62,195 nucleotides of DNA from JARYGU01 sp033795365 (GCA_033795365.1 JARYGU010000027.1:1-62195), one strand, 5' to 3'; shown: positions 40,821 to 50,506, numbered from the stretch's first letter. A program made the numbers and translations. The notes: generated by a model from the letters alone, not told the origin.

Positions 40821-43475
40821 ATGACGGTAGAGACGGACAGCCATCGCGAAGCGCATGAAGCGGGCGAAGCAATCTCCCGCCGGTTGAGGGTGAAGCGGAT
40901 CGCCGCACAGGCGGTGCTTTTCGCCGAGGCGCTTTTGCCCCGGCTTTTGCCGGTGGTGTTGCTTGTCGCTCTTTTTCTCGCCGTGACCTGGTTCGGCTAT
41001 TTCCGTCATGTGCCCGCCTGGCTTCATATCCTGACGCTTGTGGGCTTTGCGGTTGCTCTTCTCGGCCTTCTCGTCCGGCTCAAAGGAATTGCCTGGCCGG
41101 ATGCGGACAGCGCCTATCGCATGCTGGAGCGTCGAAATGCTCTCGAGCATCAGGCAATCCGCGTGCAGGAGGACAAGCCTGCGGGCGGCGGGGTCTTCGC
41201 CCAGGCGCTATGGCGCGAGCACCAGCTTCGCATGGCCAAGCTGATCGGTTCCCTTCACACTGGCACCCCGGAGCCCGATATCGCGCGTTACGACCGTCAT
41301 GCGCTGCGGGCGATTCCCGTTCTGCTCGTCGCTGTCGCCTTTGCCTTTTCCTATTCCAACCGCGGCGGCTTGCTTTCCGACGTGCTCGTGCTGCCGACGC
41401 CGGCGGAAGCGGCGCCCGACGTGCGCATCGATGCCTGGGTGGCGCCTCCGGCTCATACCGGAAGGGCGCCGATCTTCCTGACCGGCACGACCGAGACGTC
41501 TCCCGGCGAGCTCAGCATACCCCAGTTCAGCGACCTGACGGTGCGGGTCACAGGGGGAAGCGGCAACGAGACAGTGACCTATCAGCCCGAAGGCGAGAGC
41601 TCCGCCACCGTCATCCGCGCCGAGCCTGCGCCGGAAGCGCAGGCCGGCGAAAGCGGCTCGCAAGATACTGCGGAAACAGCAGCCCAACCGCAGGCCGGAG
41701 CGCCTGCCGGCGCTCAGACCTTGAACTACAAGATCGTCCACGACGGCAAGCTGCAGATCGATGGGCGCGAATGGGCTTTCTCGGTCATTCCCGATCGCGT
41801 TCCGGAGATCGCCTTCGATGGAATCCCGAAGAGAACGGTTGCTGCGGCGCTCGAAATCAGCTTCCTCGCAAAGGACGATTACGGAATTCAGGAAGCCTTT
41901 GCGGAAATCGTGCCGGTCGAGCCGCTGGCGGAAGGGGCTAGACCGCTCTATCCCGCCCCGGAGTACCGCCTCGACCTGCCGCGCCGCAGCGCGCGGGACG
42001 CCAAGGGTACGACCAGCCGAAACCTGTCGGAACACCCGCTTGCCGGCAACCTGGTACGCATCACGCTCGTTGCGAGGGATGCCGCGGGGCAGGAAGGGCG
42101 CAGCCAACCGCAGGAAATGATTCTCCCGGCGCGCAACTTTTTCGAGCCGCTCGCAGCGGCGATCGCCGAGCAGAGGCAGGTCTTCGCTCTCGATGCCAAC
42201 CAGATGCCCCGCGCCCTGGCCCTCAACGACGCCCTGATGATCCGCCCGGAAGAGACGATCCCCAATCTCACGCATTTCCTGCTGTTGAAATCGGCAAGGG
42301 AGCGCATGAAGCTTGCGCGTGACGACGACCAGCTCCGGGCGGCTGCGGACTATCTCTGGGAGATCGCGCTCGGAATCGAGGACGGCAATCTGTCGCTCGC
42401 CGACCGGCGCCTTCGGGATGCCCAGCAGGCTCTTTCCGACGCGCTGGAACGCGATGCCCCCGATGAGGAGATCGCCAAGCTGATGCAGGAGCTGCGTGAG
42501 GCGATGCAGGCCTATATGGAGGAACTTGCTCGCCAGGCGATGAAAAACGGGCAGATGCAGGAGAATGCTCAGCAGGGCCAGATACTGCGCCAGCAGGATC
42601 TCGAGCGAATGCTCGACCAGATCGAGAACCTGGCGCGTTCGGGCTCCAGGGACCAGGCCCGCCAGATGCTGTCTGAAATGCAGCGGATGATGAACAACCT
42701 CCAGGCCGGACGCATGCGGCCGCAGCAGGGCCAGCAATCTGACGCGATGCGCCAGCAGATGGATAAGCTCGGCGAATTGATGCAGAAGCAGCAGCAGCTC
42801 ATGGATCAGACGTTTCAATACGATCAGGCGTTGCGGGACCGGATGCAGCGCGGCGATCCGCTGGAGGGCGAGGACAGCGAGCTGTTCGACCAGCAGCCGG
42901 GCGACCAGGGGCAGCAGCAGCAAGGCGAGGGTGAGCAGCAGCAAGGCCAGTCGCCCACCGATCAGATGACGGCGGAAGAGCTCCGTCAAGCGCTCAAGGA
43001 TCTGAAGGCGCAGCAGGATGCGCTGGGCCAGCAGCTTAGTGAACTCGAAAAGGGGCTGCAGGGCATGGGGCTCGATCCGGGGAAGGGCTTTGGCGAGGCC
43101 GGACGCGAAATGGAGGGTGCGTCGGATGCTCTCGGTCAGGGGCAGGGCGAACCCGCCGTCGGCAGCCAGGGCAGGGCATTGCAGGCGCTGCGCGACGGCG
43201 CGCAGGAAATGATGAACCAGATGCAGGCCATGGGCCAAGGCCAGGGTGAAGGCATGGGTGTGCCCCAGGCGGGGCGCAACGGCCGCGATCCGCTCGGACG
43301 CGAACGTCCGACCAACAGCGAGGGCCCGGACTTCGGCGGCCCCACGAAGGTTCCGGAGGAGATCGACATCCAGCGGGCCCGTGAGATCCTCGAGGAAATC
43401 CGCCGCCGGCTCGGCACCGGAACATCGCCCGGCCTGGAACGCGACTATCTGGAGCGCCTATTGGGAATCCGCTGA
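40821..43475 (+). CDS. TIGR02302/DUF4175 family large membrane protein
   Basis: An 884-residue protein of the alphaproteobacterial TIGR02302 family, function unknown. Two membrane helices near residues 35-75 and one near 160-180 anchor it. A long periplasmic part follows, with a helical region (about 450-600) and a Gln/Met-rich low-complexity stretch (about 570-830, including QQGQQQQ-like runs). The end (EEIDIQRAREILEEIRRRLG) is a conserved amphipathic helix. GAGG precedes ATG 40821. It may act in envelope assembly; this is a guess from topology. Confidence 0.8.
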   Translation: MTVETDSHREAHEAGEAISRRLRVKRIAAQAVLFAEALLPRLLPVVLLVALFLAVTWFGYFRHVPAWLHILTLVGFAVALLGLLVRLKGIAWPDADSAYRMLERRNALEHQAIRVQEDKPAGGGVFAQALWREHQLRMAKLIGSLHTGTPEPDIARYDRHALRAIPVLLVAVAFAFSYSNRGGLLSDVLVLPTPAEAAPDVRIDAWVAPPAHTGRAPIFLTGTTETSPGELSIPQFSDLTVRVTGGSGNETVTYQPEGESSATVIRAEPAPEAQAGESGSQDTAETAAQPQAGAPAGAQTLNYKIVHDGKLQIDGREWAFSVIPDRVPEIAFDGIPKRTVAAALEISFLAKDDYGIQEAFAEIVPVEPLAEGARPLYPAPEYRLDLPRRSARDAKGTTSRNLSEHPLAGNLVRITLVARDAAGQEGRSQPQEMILPARNFFEPLAAAIAEQRQVFALDANQMPRALALNDALMIRPEETIPNLTHFLLLKSARERMKLARDDDQLRAAADYLWEIALGIEDGNLSLADRRLRDAQQALSDALERDAPDEEIAKLMQELREAMQAYMEELARQAMKNGQMQENAQQGQILRQQDLERMLDQIENLARSGSRDQARQMLSEMQRMMNNLQAGRMRPQQGQQSDAMRQQMDKLGELMQKQQQLMDQTFQYDQALRDRMQRGDPLEGEDSELFDQQPGDQGQQQQGEGEQQQGQSPTDQMTAEELRQALKDLKAQQDALGQQLSELEKGLQGMGLDPGKGFGEAGREMEGASDALGQGQGEPAVGSQGRALQALRDGAQEMMNQMQAMGQGQGEGMGVPQAGRNGRDPLGRERPTNSEGPDFGGPTKVPEEIDIQRAREILEEIRRRLGTGTSPGLERDYLERLLGIR

Positions 43476-43492
43476 CCGCTTTCGGTAAAGAG

Positions 43493-43515
43493 GCTCAGGC
43501 GGCGAGTGCCTGAGC
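43493..43515. terminator. hairpin between convergent TIGR02302 and cpdR genes
   Basis: GCTCAGGC (43493-43500) and GCCTGAGC (43508-43515) form a perfect 8-bp stem overlapping the last codons of cpdR. No T-run follows, so termination strength is uncertain. Confidence 0.4.
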
Positions 43516-43854
43516 GACAGCCGTGCGGATATCCGGCAGGGTGAACGGTTTGCTGACGACATCGACGATTTTCGTCGCCAGATCGTCAGCGCGTTCGCGT
43601 TGCTCGGCATAGCCGGTCATAAGCAGGATCTTCATGTCGGGAAACGCGCTTGAGGCCTTGTGAGCAAGCTCGATCCCGTCCATGCCCGGCATGCGGATGT
43701 CGGAAAGAAGCAGATCGAAGCGGCCTTCCGCCAGAGCCTCGAATCCGGCTGCGCCATCGGCGGCTTCGACAATCTCATGTCCATCGAGGCGAAGCGCCCG
43801 GGCAACGAAGAGCCGCAGCGAATCCTCGTCTTCGGTGATCAGAATTCTCGCCAT
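43495..43854 (-). CDS. cpdR: single-domain response regulator CpdR
   Basis: A 119-residue receiver domain with no output domain. Phosphoacceptor D52 (LLSDIRMPG), acidic pocket E8-D9-E10, T80 and K102 are all present. The sequence (MARILITEDEDSLRLFVARA) is that of CpdR, which when unphosphorylated directs ClpXP to degrade cell-cycle regulators, and is phosphorylated via the CckA-ChpT relay. GGGGAA precedes the ATG. Confidence 0.92.
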   Translation of the reverse strand: MARILITEDEDSLRLFVARALRLDGHEIVEAADGAAGFEALAEGRFDLLLSDIRMPGMDGIELAHKASSAFPDMKILLMTGYAEQRERADDLATKIVDVVSKPFTLPDIRTAVAQALAA

Positions 43855-43990
43855 GATTTCCCCTTTGAAGCCGTCAAACAGGCCTCGGTCGCGCGGCCGT
43901 CATCTGCCGCTGGTTCTTTCGCCCGCCCGGAGCCAAAAGACCAGAGTTTCCTTTTCGATCGGTAAACGAGGAAGGGAGGAATCTCGTATT

Positions 43991-44536
43991 CTACACCGCG
44001 TCGCCGGTCACGATGCCGACGAAGGGCAGTTCCCGGAAGGCGTAGGCGACGTCCATTCCGTATCCGACGACGAAATGGTCGGGGCATTCGAAGCCGACAT
44101 AGTCGGCCTCCAGCTCGGTCGTACGCTTCACCCGCTTGTCGAGGAGAACGGCGACGGTGACGTTGCGCGCGCCGCGTTCGTACATCAGTTCCTTTGCGAA
44201 TTTCAGCGTCCGGCCGGATTCGAGTATGTCGTCGATGAGCAGGATGTCACGTCCGTGCACGTCGCTGTCGATATCCTTTATGATCGTCACGCCCTGCGAA
44301 ACGGTTCCGGCGCCGTAGCTCGACAGCGTGATGAATTCCACTTCCGGGGCAAGGCCTTTCGCATGCATCGCACGCAGCAGGTCGGCGGCGAAGATGAAGG
44401 AACCCTTGAGAATGGATATGACGAGCAGGTCCTGAATGGGACCGGCCTTGATGTCGGCGGCGAGTTCCGCATTGCGGGCAGCGATCTGCTCGGCGCTGTA
44501 AAGCGTTTCGATGTTCTTTCCGCGTACTACCGGCAT
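43991..44536 (-). CDS. hpt: hypoxanthine phosphoribosyltransferase
   Basis: A 181-residue type-I PRTase that salvages hypoxanthine (and usually guanine) with PRPP. The PRPP-binding loop is ILLIDDILESGRTL; the substrate lid KGSFIFAADLL and the C-terminal DFVVGYGMD-like segment (HFVVGYGMDVA) are typical of Hpt. ATG at 44536 gives the family start MPVVRGKNIE; the TTG at 44551 abuts an AGGA and is less likely. Confidence 0.9.
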   Translation of the reverse strand: MPVVRGKNIETLYSAEQIAARNAELAADIKAGPIQDLLVISILKGSFIFAADLLRAMHAKGLAPEVEFITLSSYGAGTVSQGVTIIKDIDSDVHGRDILLIDDILESGRTLKFAKELMYERGARNVTVAVLLDKRVKRTTELEADYVGFECPDHFVVGYGMDVAYAFRELPFVGIVTGDAV

Positions 44537-44617
44537 ACGGGTCTCACTCAATCCTGTGATTTCTGACGAAGCGACGTCGGGATCGGGAGGCCGCTTTCGA
44601 GGCGGCCATTAGCATAG

Positions 44618-45295
44618 TCATTCCGCCGGCGCACCAGCCGAGGCGAACGAAACCTCTATTTTCGGCAATTTTCCGCCCTTATGCGGCACCCTCAGCGCGA
44701 AATGGCCGCGTTCGCCGCCGGCGAGGACGGAGCGGGAAAGCTCGACACGGCGGGTGATCCGCCGACCGGCTTCGACGGTTTCGATTGCGAGCACCGGCAC
44801 GGAGTAGGGGATGTCGGCGTGGTTTTCCACCGCACCATAGACGGAAAGAACCCGCATGCCGTTCTGCTCGTCGAGCGAACTCGTCACGTCCGTGATCGCG
44901 AGCGCCGGGCGAGATGGAACCAAGGCTGCATGAAGTGCTGCCATGCCGCCGGTGAAGGTGAAGACGGCAATGAAGGTGAATGCGACGACCGCGGAAAAGG
45001 TGCGGGCCGGCAAAAACTGCAGCAAACGCTCGAAAAAGCTTATGAGGGCAAGCGACGCGCGAAATACCGGCTGTGCGGCTGCGGAAGGACTGCCGCGTCC
45101 GCGGGCCGCCGGGCGTGCGGGTTTGTTGTCGTTGTAAACCCGCCGCGCCGCGTTTTTCGCCAGAACGACGAATTCCGCATCGACGATTTCCGGCACCGCG
45201 CGCCGTGTGGTCGGCGTGCGGCGAGCCGGCTTGTCCGGCGGCAGGAGGTCGATCCGCCCGGTATGCCGCTGCTCTTTCGACCGGAATGCATGCAT
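44618..45295 (-). CDS. single-pass membrane protein of unknown function (DUF3426-like C-terminus)
   Basis: A 225-residue protein. Residues 1-85 are basic, Pro/Ala-rich and probably cytoplasmic. One membrane helix (FSAVVAFTFIAVFTFTGGMAALHAAL, about 100-125) follows. The periplasmic part reads like a beta-rich DUF3426-type domain (VLSVYGAVENHADIPYSVP). Function unknown. AAAGGGG precedes the ATG. A GGCCGC/GCGGCC hairpin at 44589-44607 follows the stop. It is divergent from ftsE, and rhizobial genomes often place such a gene beside ftsEX. Confidence 0.7.
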   Translation of the reverse strand: MHAFRSKEQRHTGRIDLLPPDKPARRTPTTRRAVPEIVDAEFVVLAKNAARRVYNDNKPARPAARGRGSPSAAAQPVFRASLALISFFERLLQFLPARTFSAVVAFTFIAVFTFTGGMAALHAALVPSRPALAITDVTSSLDEQNGMRVLSVYGAVENHADIPYSVPVLAIETVEAGRRITRRVELSRSVLAGGERGHFALRVPHKGGKLPKIEVSFASAGAPAE

Positions 45296-45486
45296 CGCCG
45301 CCCCTTTCGCCGACAGCCGGCCTCTTGTAGTCTCAGCCGCTAAAAGTCGGGCATTGAACCGAATCCTTACGAAACGTAAACCATATTGGTTAATGCTTCG
45401 GAAATCCGGTCCAAGAAGGGCCGCTTTCCTATGCGATCCGCAGGCACGGGACAGCGGGCGGAGTCTTGTCTACAGGGTTGACCCAT

Positions 45487-46146
45487 TTGATTCATTTCGA
45501 AAATGTCGGATTGCGCTACGGGATGGGGCCTGAAGTCCTTCGTGACCTCACCTTCGATATCCCGCGCCGCTCCTTCCAGTTTCTGACCGGGCCGTCGGGC
45601 GCCGGCAAGACGACGCTGCTCAGGCTTCTCTTCCTGTCGCTGCAGCCGACGCGTGGCCTTATCCGCAGCTTCGATCGCGACATCTCGGCCATACCGCGCG
45701 ACGAGCTTCCGATGCTGCGCCGGCGGATCGGCATCGTCTTTCAGGATTTCCGGCTGCTCGATCATCTGACGACCTACGAGAATGTCGCTCTGCCTTTGCG
45801 CGTGCGCGGCAAGGAGGAGATTTCCTATCGCGCCGATGTGCTCGAGCTTCTGAAATGGGTGGGGCTCGGGGAGCGGATCAACGTCCTGCCGCCGGTTCTC
45901 TCAGGTGGGGAGAAGCAGCGGGCCGCGATCGCCCGTGCCCTGATCGACCGACCCGAGATCCTGCTTGCCGACGAGCCGACGGGCAATGTGGATCCGCCGA
46001 TGGCGCGGCGTCTGCTCAGTCTCTTCCTGGAATTGAACCGGCTCGGCACCGCAGTCGTCATCGCAACCCACGATCTTTCGCTGATGGACCAGGTGGAAGC
46101 CCGCCGCATGATCCTCTCGCAGGGACGGCTCGACATCTATGATTGA
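45487..46146 (+). CDS. ftsE: cell-division ATP-binding protein FtsE
   Basis: A 219-residue ABC ATPase with Walker A GPSGAGKTT, signature LSGGEKQR and Walker B ILLADEPTGNVD, all typical of FtsE/LolD-type ATPases. With FtsX it controls peptidoglycan hydrolase activation at the division site. TTG at 45487 gives the family start MIHFENVGLRYG and has AGGG 8 nt upstream; TTG 45466 and 45478 are alternatives. ftsX overlaps its end. Confidence 0.92.
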   Translation: MIHFENVGLRYGMGPEVLRDLTFDIPRRSFQFLTGPSGAGKTTLLRLLFLSLQPTRGLIRSFDRDISAIPRDELPMLRRRIGIVFQDFRLLDHLTTYENVALPLRVRGKEEISYRADVLELLKWVGLGERINVLPPVLSGGEKQRAAIARALIDRPEILLADEPTGNVDPPMARRLLSLFLELNRLGTAVVIATHDLSLMDQVEARRMILSQGRLDIYD

Positions 46147-47158
46147 GCCCGCGACCATGGAGAACCCGAAAAGCACGGAGACAAGCGCGGCCGCGCGGCG
46201 GCCAGAAATGCGCGTGCGGCCGATGGCGCCGATCGTGCCGCAGGCGAACGTCTCGGGCAATGCGCTGATGCTCGTGATCGCGATCATGGCCTTTCTGGCC
46301 TGCCTCACCTATGGTGCGGTCAGCATGGTGCGGGCGACCGCGGCGAGCTGGCAGAGCCAGATCTCGCGCGAGATAACGATCCAGATCAAACCCGACGAGA
46401 CGCTGGATATGGAAGCGGCATTGCAGGATGCCCGCGATCTGGCGCTGACGTTCGATGGTGCAACGAACGGACAGATCGTCGATCGTGCGGCGACCGCGCG
46501 CTTGCTGGAACCGTGGCTCGGTGCGGGGCTCGATCTCGATGAACTGCCGGTGCCGCGGCTCGTCATCATCACCATCGATGAGCAGAACCCGCCGGATTTC
46601 GCTGCGATGCGCCGGGCCTTGTCGGAGCAGATACCGCAGGCCTTCCTCGATGACCACCGCACCTGGGTGGATCGGCTCGTGGCGATGGCCCGCACCACGG
46701 CCTTCATCGGCACTGCGGTTCTGGTCCTGGTCTTTTCCGCCATGGTCCTGACCGTCGTTTTCGCGACGCGCGGTGCGCTTTCGGGAAACCGCCACATCGT
46801 GGAGGTTCTTCACTTCGTCGGTGCGGAAGCCGGCTTCGTCGCGTCGGAATTCCAGAAGCATTTCCTGAAGATCAGCCTCAAGGGCTCCCTTGCCGGTGGT
46901 GCCCTGGCCGCTCTCTGCTTCGCGATTGCGGGATTCTGGCAGAGCCGGTCGCTTGCCACCCCGCAGAGCGACCAAGCCACGGCGCTCTTCGGCACGTTCT
47001 CGATCGGCTTCTCCGGCTATCTCGGCATCGCGATCACGATGATCGTGATAGCTATGCTGACGACACTTACCGCGCGCTTCACCGTCATGCGCACGATCTA
47101 CGAAATCGACCTCATCCGCTCGGATCCCGCCCGCACGGACACGATACCGGACGCGTAG
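46139..47158 (+). CDS. ftsX: cell-division ABC transporter permease FtsX
   Basis: A 339-residue membrane protein with the FtsX layout: a cytoplasmic N-tail, helix 1 (ALMLVIAIMAFLACLTYGAV), a large periplasmic loop (about 70-175) that contacts hydrolase activators, then three helices ending with FTVMRTIYEIDLIR. The start overlaps the ftsE stop by 8 bp, so the partners are coupled. Confidence 0.92.
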   Translation: MIEPATMENPKSTETSAAARRPEMRVRPMAPIVPQANVSGNALMLVIAIMAFLACLTYGAVSMVRATAASWQSQISREITIQIKPDETLDMEAALQDARDLALTFDGATNGQIVDRAATARLLEPWLGAGLDLDELPVPRLVIITIDEQNPPDFAAMRRALSEQIPQAFLDDHRTWVDRLVAMARTTAFIGTAVLVLVFSAMVLTVVFATRGALSGNRHIVEVLHFVGAEAGFVASEFQKHFLKISLKGSLAGGALAALCFAIAGFWQSRSLATPQSDQATALFGTFSIGFSGYLGIAITMIVIAMLTTLTARFTVMRTIYEIDLIRSDPARTDTIPDA

Positions 47159-47228
47159 CCCGAAATAGGCGGAAAACGGCAAGAAATCCGGACTACTCCT
47201 TGCCGCAATCTGCGGCTAAGAGAGAATC

Positions 47229-47963
47229 ATGAGCACCGGTGAACACGCTGAAGCGGAGCGGATGTCCAACTCCATGGCATTGGCGAAGGCCATGGTGCCG
47301 AGCCGTCATCGGCCGGCGCGTCGCGTCGTGCGCGCGGTCCTCGTCACCCTGCTTCTGGCGTTCGGTGCCGGGGTCTTCGGTTTCATGCGCTTCGCAGACA
47401 AGGTCGCGGCACTGGAACCGCCGCTCCAGCCGAAGGCAGACGCCATCGTCGTGCTGACGGGAGGATTTCAGCGGATCGATCAGGGGCTGGAGCTGCTCAA
47501 GTCCGGCGCCGGAAAACGGCTGCTCATTTCCGGCGTTCATCCGGCCACGAGCGGCAAGCAGATCCTGAGTTTCACCAGGAGCTCCCCCCAGCTTTTCGAT
47601 TGCTGCGTCGACATAGGCCACGACGCGATAGACACGATCGGCAATGCGAACGAGACCGCCCGCTGGATCAGCAATCACGGATATCACCGGGTCCTCGTGG
47701 TGACCAACAATTATCATATGCCGCGCAGTCTTCTCGAGTTGCGCCGAAGCGACGAGAAGACGACATTCCTTCCCTATCCGGTGGTGAATTCCGACCTCAA
47801 GAACCGGAATTGGCTGAGAGAGCCGCTGGTGCTGCGTACGATGCTGTCGGAGTATCTCAAATATTCGGTCGCCAAGCTGCGCGATATTGCCGGGGCAGGT
47901 TCGGCCAACGGATTGCGTGGCGAAGCGGGAGCCCATTCTGCCGTGGCGGCTATGCCGCAATAG
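47229..47963 (+). CDS. YdcF/ElyC/SanA-like DUF218 protein
   Basis: A 244-residue protein with one N-terminal membrane helix (VLVTLLLAFGAGVFGFMRF, about 37-56) and a periplasmic DUF218 domain: ADAIVVLTGG, LLISGVHP, NANETARW and VTNNYHMPRSLLE are conserved points of the family. ElyC and SanA act in envelope/peptidoglycan integrity but the reaction is unknown. AGAGAG precedes ATG 47229. Followed by plsC in the same direction. Confidence 0.82.
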   Translation: MSTGEHAEAERMSNSMALAKAMVPSRHRPARRVVRAVLVTLLLAFGAGVFGFMRFADKVAALEPPLQPKADAIVVLTGGFQRIDQGLELLKSGAGKRLLISGVHPATSGKQILSFTRSSPQLFDCCVDIGHDAIDTIGNANETARWISNHGYHRVLVVTNNYHMPRSLLELRRSDEKTTFLPYPVVNSDLKNRNWLREPLVLRTMLSEYLKYSVAKLRDIAGAGSANGLRGEAGAHSAVAAMPQ

Positions 47964-48067
47964 TGCGCAAGCCTGTTTCCGGCAGCAGAATAATCGTGTA
48001 GGCAGGCGGCTTACGGTGCCGGGTGTCGGTGGATGCCCAAGCTGCCGCCGAGGAGAAGCCTTTCCTG

Positions 48068-48883
48068 ATGATCGCCGTCCGTTCCATCCTTTTCAATCTC
48101 GTCTTCTACATCAATCTCATCGTTCAGATGGTCGTGCTGACGCCGATCTATTTTCTGCTGCCGCGCAAGAAGGCTTATTTCGTCCCCAAGAACTGGGCGC
48201 GAAGCAACCACTGGCTGTTTGCGAAGATCGTCGGCACGACCTTCGAGGTCGAAGGGTTGGAGAACATTCCGAAAGAGAGCTATATCTTCGCGCCAAAGCA
48301 CCAGTCGTTCTGGGATACCTATGCGCTGCTGCCGTGGCTCGATGACCCCTTCTATATCCTCAAGCGGGAACTGACATGGATTCCGCTCTTCGGCTGGTAC
48401 GTGATCAAGCAGCGCATGGTCCCGGTCGACCGCGGCGCACGCGGCAAGGTGATGGCCGCCGTGATGGAGCGGGCCCATGCAGAAATGGCGACCGGCCGCC
48501 AGCTGATCATCTACCCGGAAGGTACCCGCCGCCCGCCGGGAGCGCCCCCGGAATACAAATACGGCATCGCCCGGCTTTACCGCGATTTGCAGGTGCCTGT
48601 GGTTCCGGTGGTGATGCATCCCGGTCTTTTCTGGCCTCGCCGGAAATTCCTGCGTTATCCGGGGCATTTCAAGGTCAGGATACTGCCGCCGATCGCGCCG
48701 GGAATGGACCCGGATGCCTTCCTTGCCCACCTGATCGAGGTCATGGAAAGCGCGAGCGATCAGCTGCTCATCGAGACCGTGGACGCCAATCCGCAGGTGC
48801 CTGTGCCGCCGATCGCCGCGGCCCGGCTTGCCGAGCTTCGCGCGCGCTCGGCCTCACAGGGTCAGGCTGCTCTTCCGGCATGA
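48068..48883 (+). CDS. plsC: 1-acyl-sn-glycerol-3-phosphate acyltransferase (PlsC-type)
   Basis: A 271-residue acyltransferase that makes phosphatidic acid from lysophosphatidic acid. The catalytic H-x4-D is in KHQSFWD, and the substrate-binding YPEGTRRPPG follows; an N-terminal membrane helix (VFYINLIVQMVVLTPIYFLL) anchors it. The start is uncertain: ATG 48068 matches homologues and has GGAG about 12 nt upstream, while GTG 48023 would add 15 residues without a ribosome site. Its 3' end overlaps the convergent chaC-like gene by 22 bp. Confidence 0.87.
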   Translation: MIAVRSILFNLVFYINLIVQMVVLTPIYFLLPRKKAYFVPKNWARSNHWLFAKIVGTTFEVEGLENIPKESYIFAPKHQSFWDTYALLPWLDDPFYILKRELTWIPLFGWYVIKQRMVPVDRGARGKVMAAVMERAHAEMATGRQLIIYPEGTRRPPGAPPEYKYGIARLYRDLQVPVVPVVMHPGLFWPRRKFLRYPGHFKVRILPPIAPGMDPDAFLAHLIEVMESASDQLLIETVDANPQVPVPPIAAARLAELRARSASQGQAALPA

Positions 48884-49413
48884 AGCCGGCCGGCCGCTCG
48901 CCCGACCTCCTCCAGCCAATGATCCCGAATGCCCATTTCACGCAGGTGGCACAGCGTATTGGAGACATAGTCGATGTTCGGGCCGGACCTGCCGCTTGCG
49001 GCACTGACCGCTTCGGCCGCCTCTTCTATGCTCAGCGCTCCCGCATATTGGCGATGCGCCCGGTCGATCACATAGGCGAGCGCCTTCACCTTCCGGCCGC
49101 TGCCGAGCACGACGGGCAGAACGCGCTCCTTGTAAACCTGCGTCACCAGTTCCCGTTCGCGAAGATAGTCGACGACGGCATTCCGATGTTCGAAGCCGAC
49201 GCGAAAAGCCATGCCCCGGCAGGAACCGCCCCGGTCGAGGCCGAGCACGAGGCCCGGCTTCTCCTCGGTCCCCCGATGCACCCAGGAGCGCACACAGAGA
49301 GAGCGGCGAAAGCCGAAGAGATGCGCCGTTTCCTTATCCTCGAATTCGAAACCGGGATTCCACATCAGCGAGCCGTAGCCGAAGACCCAAAATTCGTTCA
49401 TATCCACTGTCAT
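48862..49413 (-). CDS. ChaC-type gamma-glutamylcyclotransferase
   Basis: A 183-residue protein starting with the family motif VFGYGSLMWNPGF; the catalytic Glu region around YLRERELVTQVYKE and YVSNTLCHLREMGI near the end are also typical. ChaC enzymes cleave glutathione to 5-oxoproline and Cys-Gly. That links it to the 5-oxoprolinase-like operon elsewhere in this window, though no common regulation is visible. The start may be ATG 49413 or the ATG at residue 5. Confidence 0.88.
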   Translation of the reverse strand: MTVDMNEFWVFGYGSLMWNPGFEFEDKETAHLFGFRRSLCVRSWVHRGTEEKPGLVLGLDRGGSCRGMAFRVGFEHRNAVVDYLRERELVTQVYKERVLPVVLGSGRKVKALAYVIDRAHRQYAGALSIEEAAEAVSAASGRSGPNIDYVSNTLCHLREMGIRDHWLEEVGRAAGRLHAGRAA

Positions 49414-49498
49414 GAGCTGTCAAATCCGAAATGCCGCCGCAATTGACGGCTTTCTCCCGCTCCCGGTCAAATCATTGCCGCCAACATTGGAGAACATC

Positions 49499-50506
49499 AT
49501 GGCATCGTCAAGCCAGGTCGAAACATCAGGCAGCGCCCGCAAGCTGAAACGACTGGCCTTTGCCATTGTCGCCTTCGTCCTGATCTATACGGCCGGCTGG
49601 TTCTATGGTGCCGCGCAGTTGAAGGATCTGCTCCTCGGACGCATGGTCGAGGCAGAGGCCGGTGCATTCTCCGTATCCTGCCCTGGTCTCGAAACGCGCG
49701 GTTTTCCGTTCCGCATCGGCGTCTTCTGCGACAGCGTCGGCATGGATGATCGTTCGTCCGGTGCTTCCGCCTCCTTCGGCGCGTTGCGCTCGGCAGCACA
49801 GGTCTACCGGCCCGGTCATGCGATCATCGAGCTCGACGGGCCGGCGGAATTCCGAGTCTCGCCCTATCTCTCCGTGACGGCCGACTGGTCACTCCTTCAT
49901 GCCAGTGCGGTCGCATGGCTCGACGGTCTGCAGCGGGGCTCTCTCTCGTATGATGGCCTGAACGGCAGGCTCAACGCGCCTGCCCGCGGTGTTTCGGCCG
50001 GCTTTGCCGCCAGACACGGCGAGGCCCATGTGCGGCAGAACGGCGAAGCTCTCGATGTCGCCCTTTCGGCGGACGGTCTTTCGCTTTCGATGGTGCAGGC
50101 GCTGCTGCCGGCGTTCGACATCGCGGCCGACATCACCTTCGCCGATGCGGCGCGCTGGATATCGAAGGAGGGTCCGCCCGAAAATCCTCTGCGCGGCAGC
50201 AGAGGAGAACTGCGGCGCCTGTCGATCGATATCGGCAACGGCAGGACGGCGGCCTTGTCCGGGCCGTTCTCCATAAACGACGAGGGAGCTCTTTCCGGCC
50301 AGTTCGATCTGGACATGCGCGGGATCGATGTCTGGCGGGATGCCATCATCTCCGCCTTTCCGGACACTGCCCGCACGGTCCGCAACATCGCTGCAACCGT
50401 CAAGGCGTTGTCGGGCAACGGCCAGGATGCGGTCGTCAAGCTGAACGTCAACGATGGTACTGTCTATCTGGGAATGATCCCGATCGCATTCCTCGAACCG
50501 TTCTGA
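49499..50506 (+). CDS. DUF2125 domain-containing envelope protein
   Basis: A 335-residue alphaproteobacterial DUF2125 protein of unknown function. One N-terminal helix (LAFAIVAFVLIYTAGWFYGA) anchors a periplasmic domain containing CPGLETRGFPFRIGVFCD, the family's best-conserved segment with two cysteines. ATG 49499 has GGAG 6 nt upstream; the frame is open to 49412 but without a ribosome site. It converges with tyrC. Confidence 0.82.
   Translation: MASSSQVETSGSARKLKRLAFAIVAFVLIYTAGWFYGAAQLKDLLLGRMVEAEAGAFSVSCPGLETRGFPFRIGVFCDSVGMDDRSSGASASFGALRSAAQVYRPGHAIIELDGPAEFRVSPYLSVTADWSLLHASAVAWLDGLQRGSLSYDGLNGRLNAPARGVSAGFAARHGEAHVRQNGEALDVALSADGLSLSMVQALLPAFDIAADITFADAARWISKEGPPENPLRGSRGELRRLSIDIGNGRTAALSGPFSINDEGALSGQFDLDMRGIDVWRDAIISAFPDTARTVRNIAATVKALSGNGQDAVVKLNVNDGTVYLGMIPIAFLEPF

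Noticed and set aside
41208..43238. 676-residue Leu/His-rich open frame on the minus strand
   Set aside because: It is the complement of the Gln-rich part of the TIGR02302 gene (Gln codons read as Leu), not a real protein.
43660..44566. Plus-strand open frames over cpdR and hpt
   Set aside because: They are antisense to two well-recognised genes and carry no motif.
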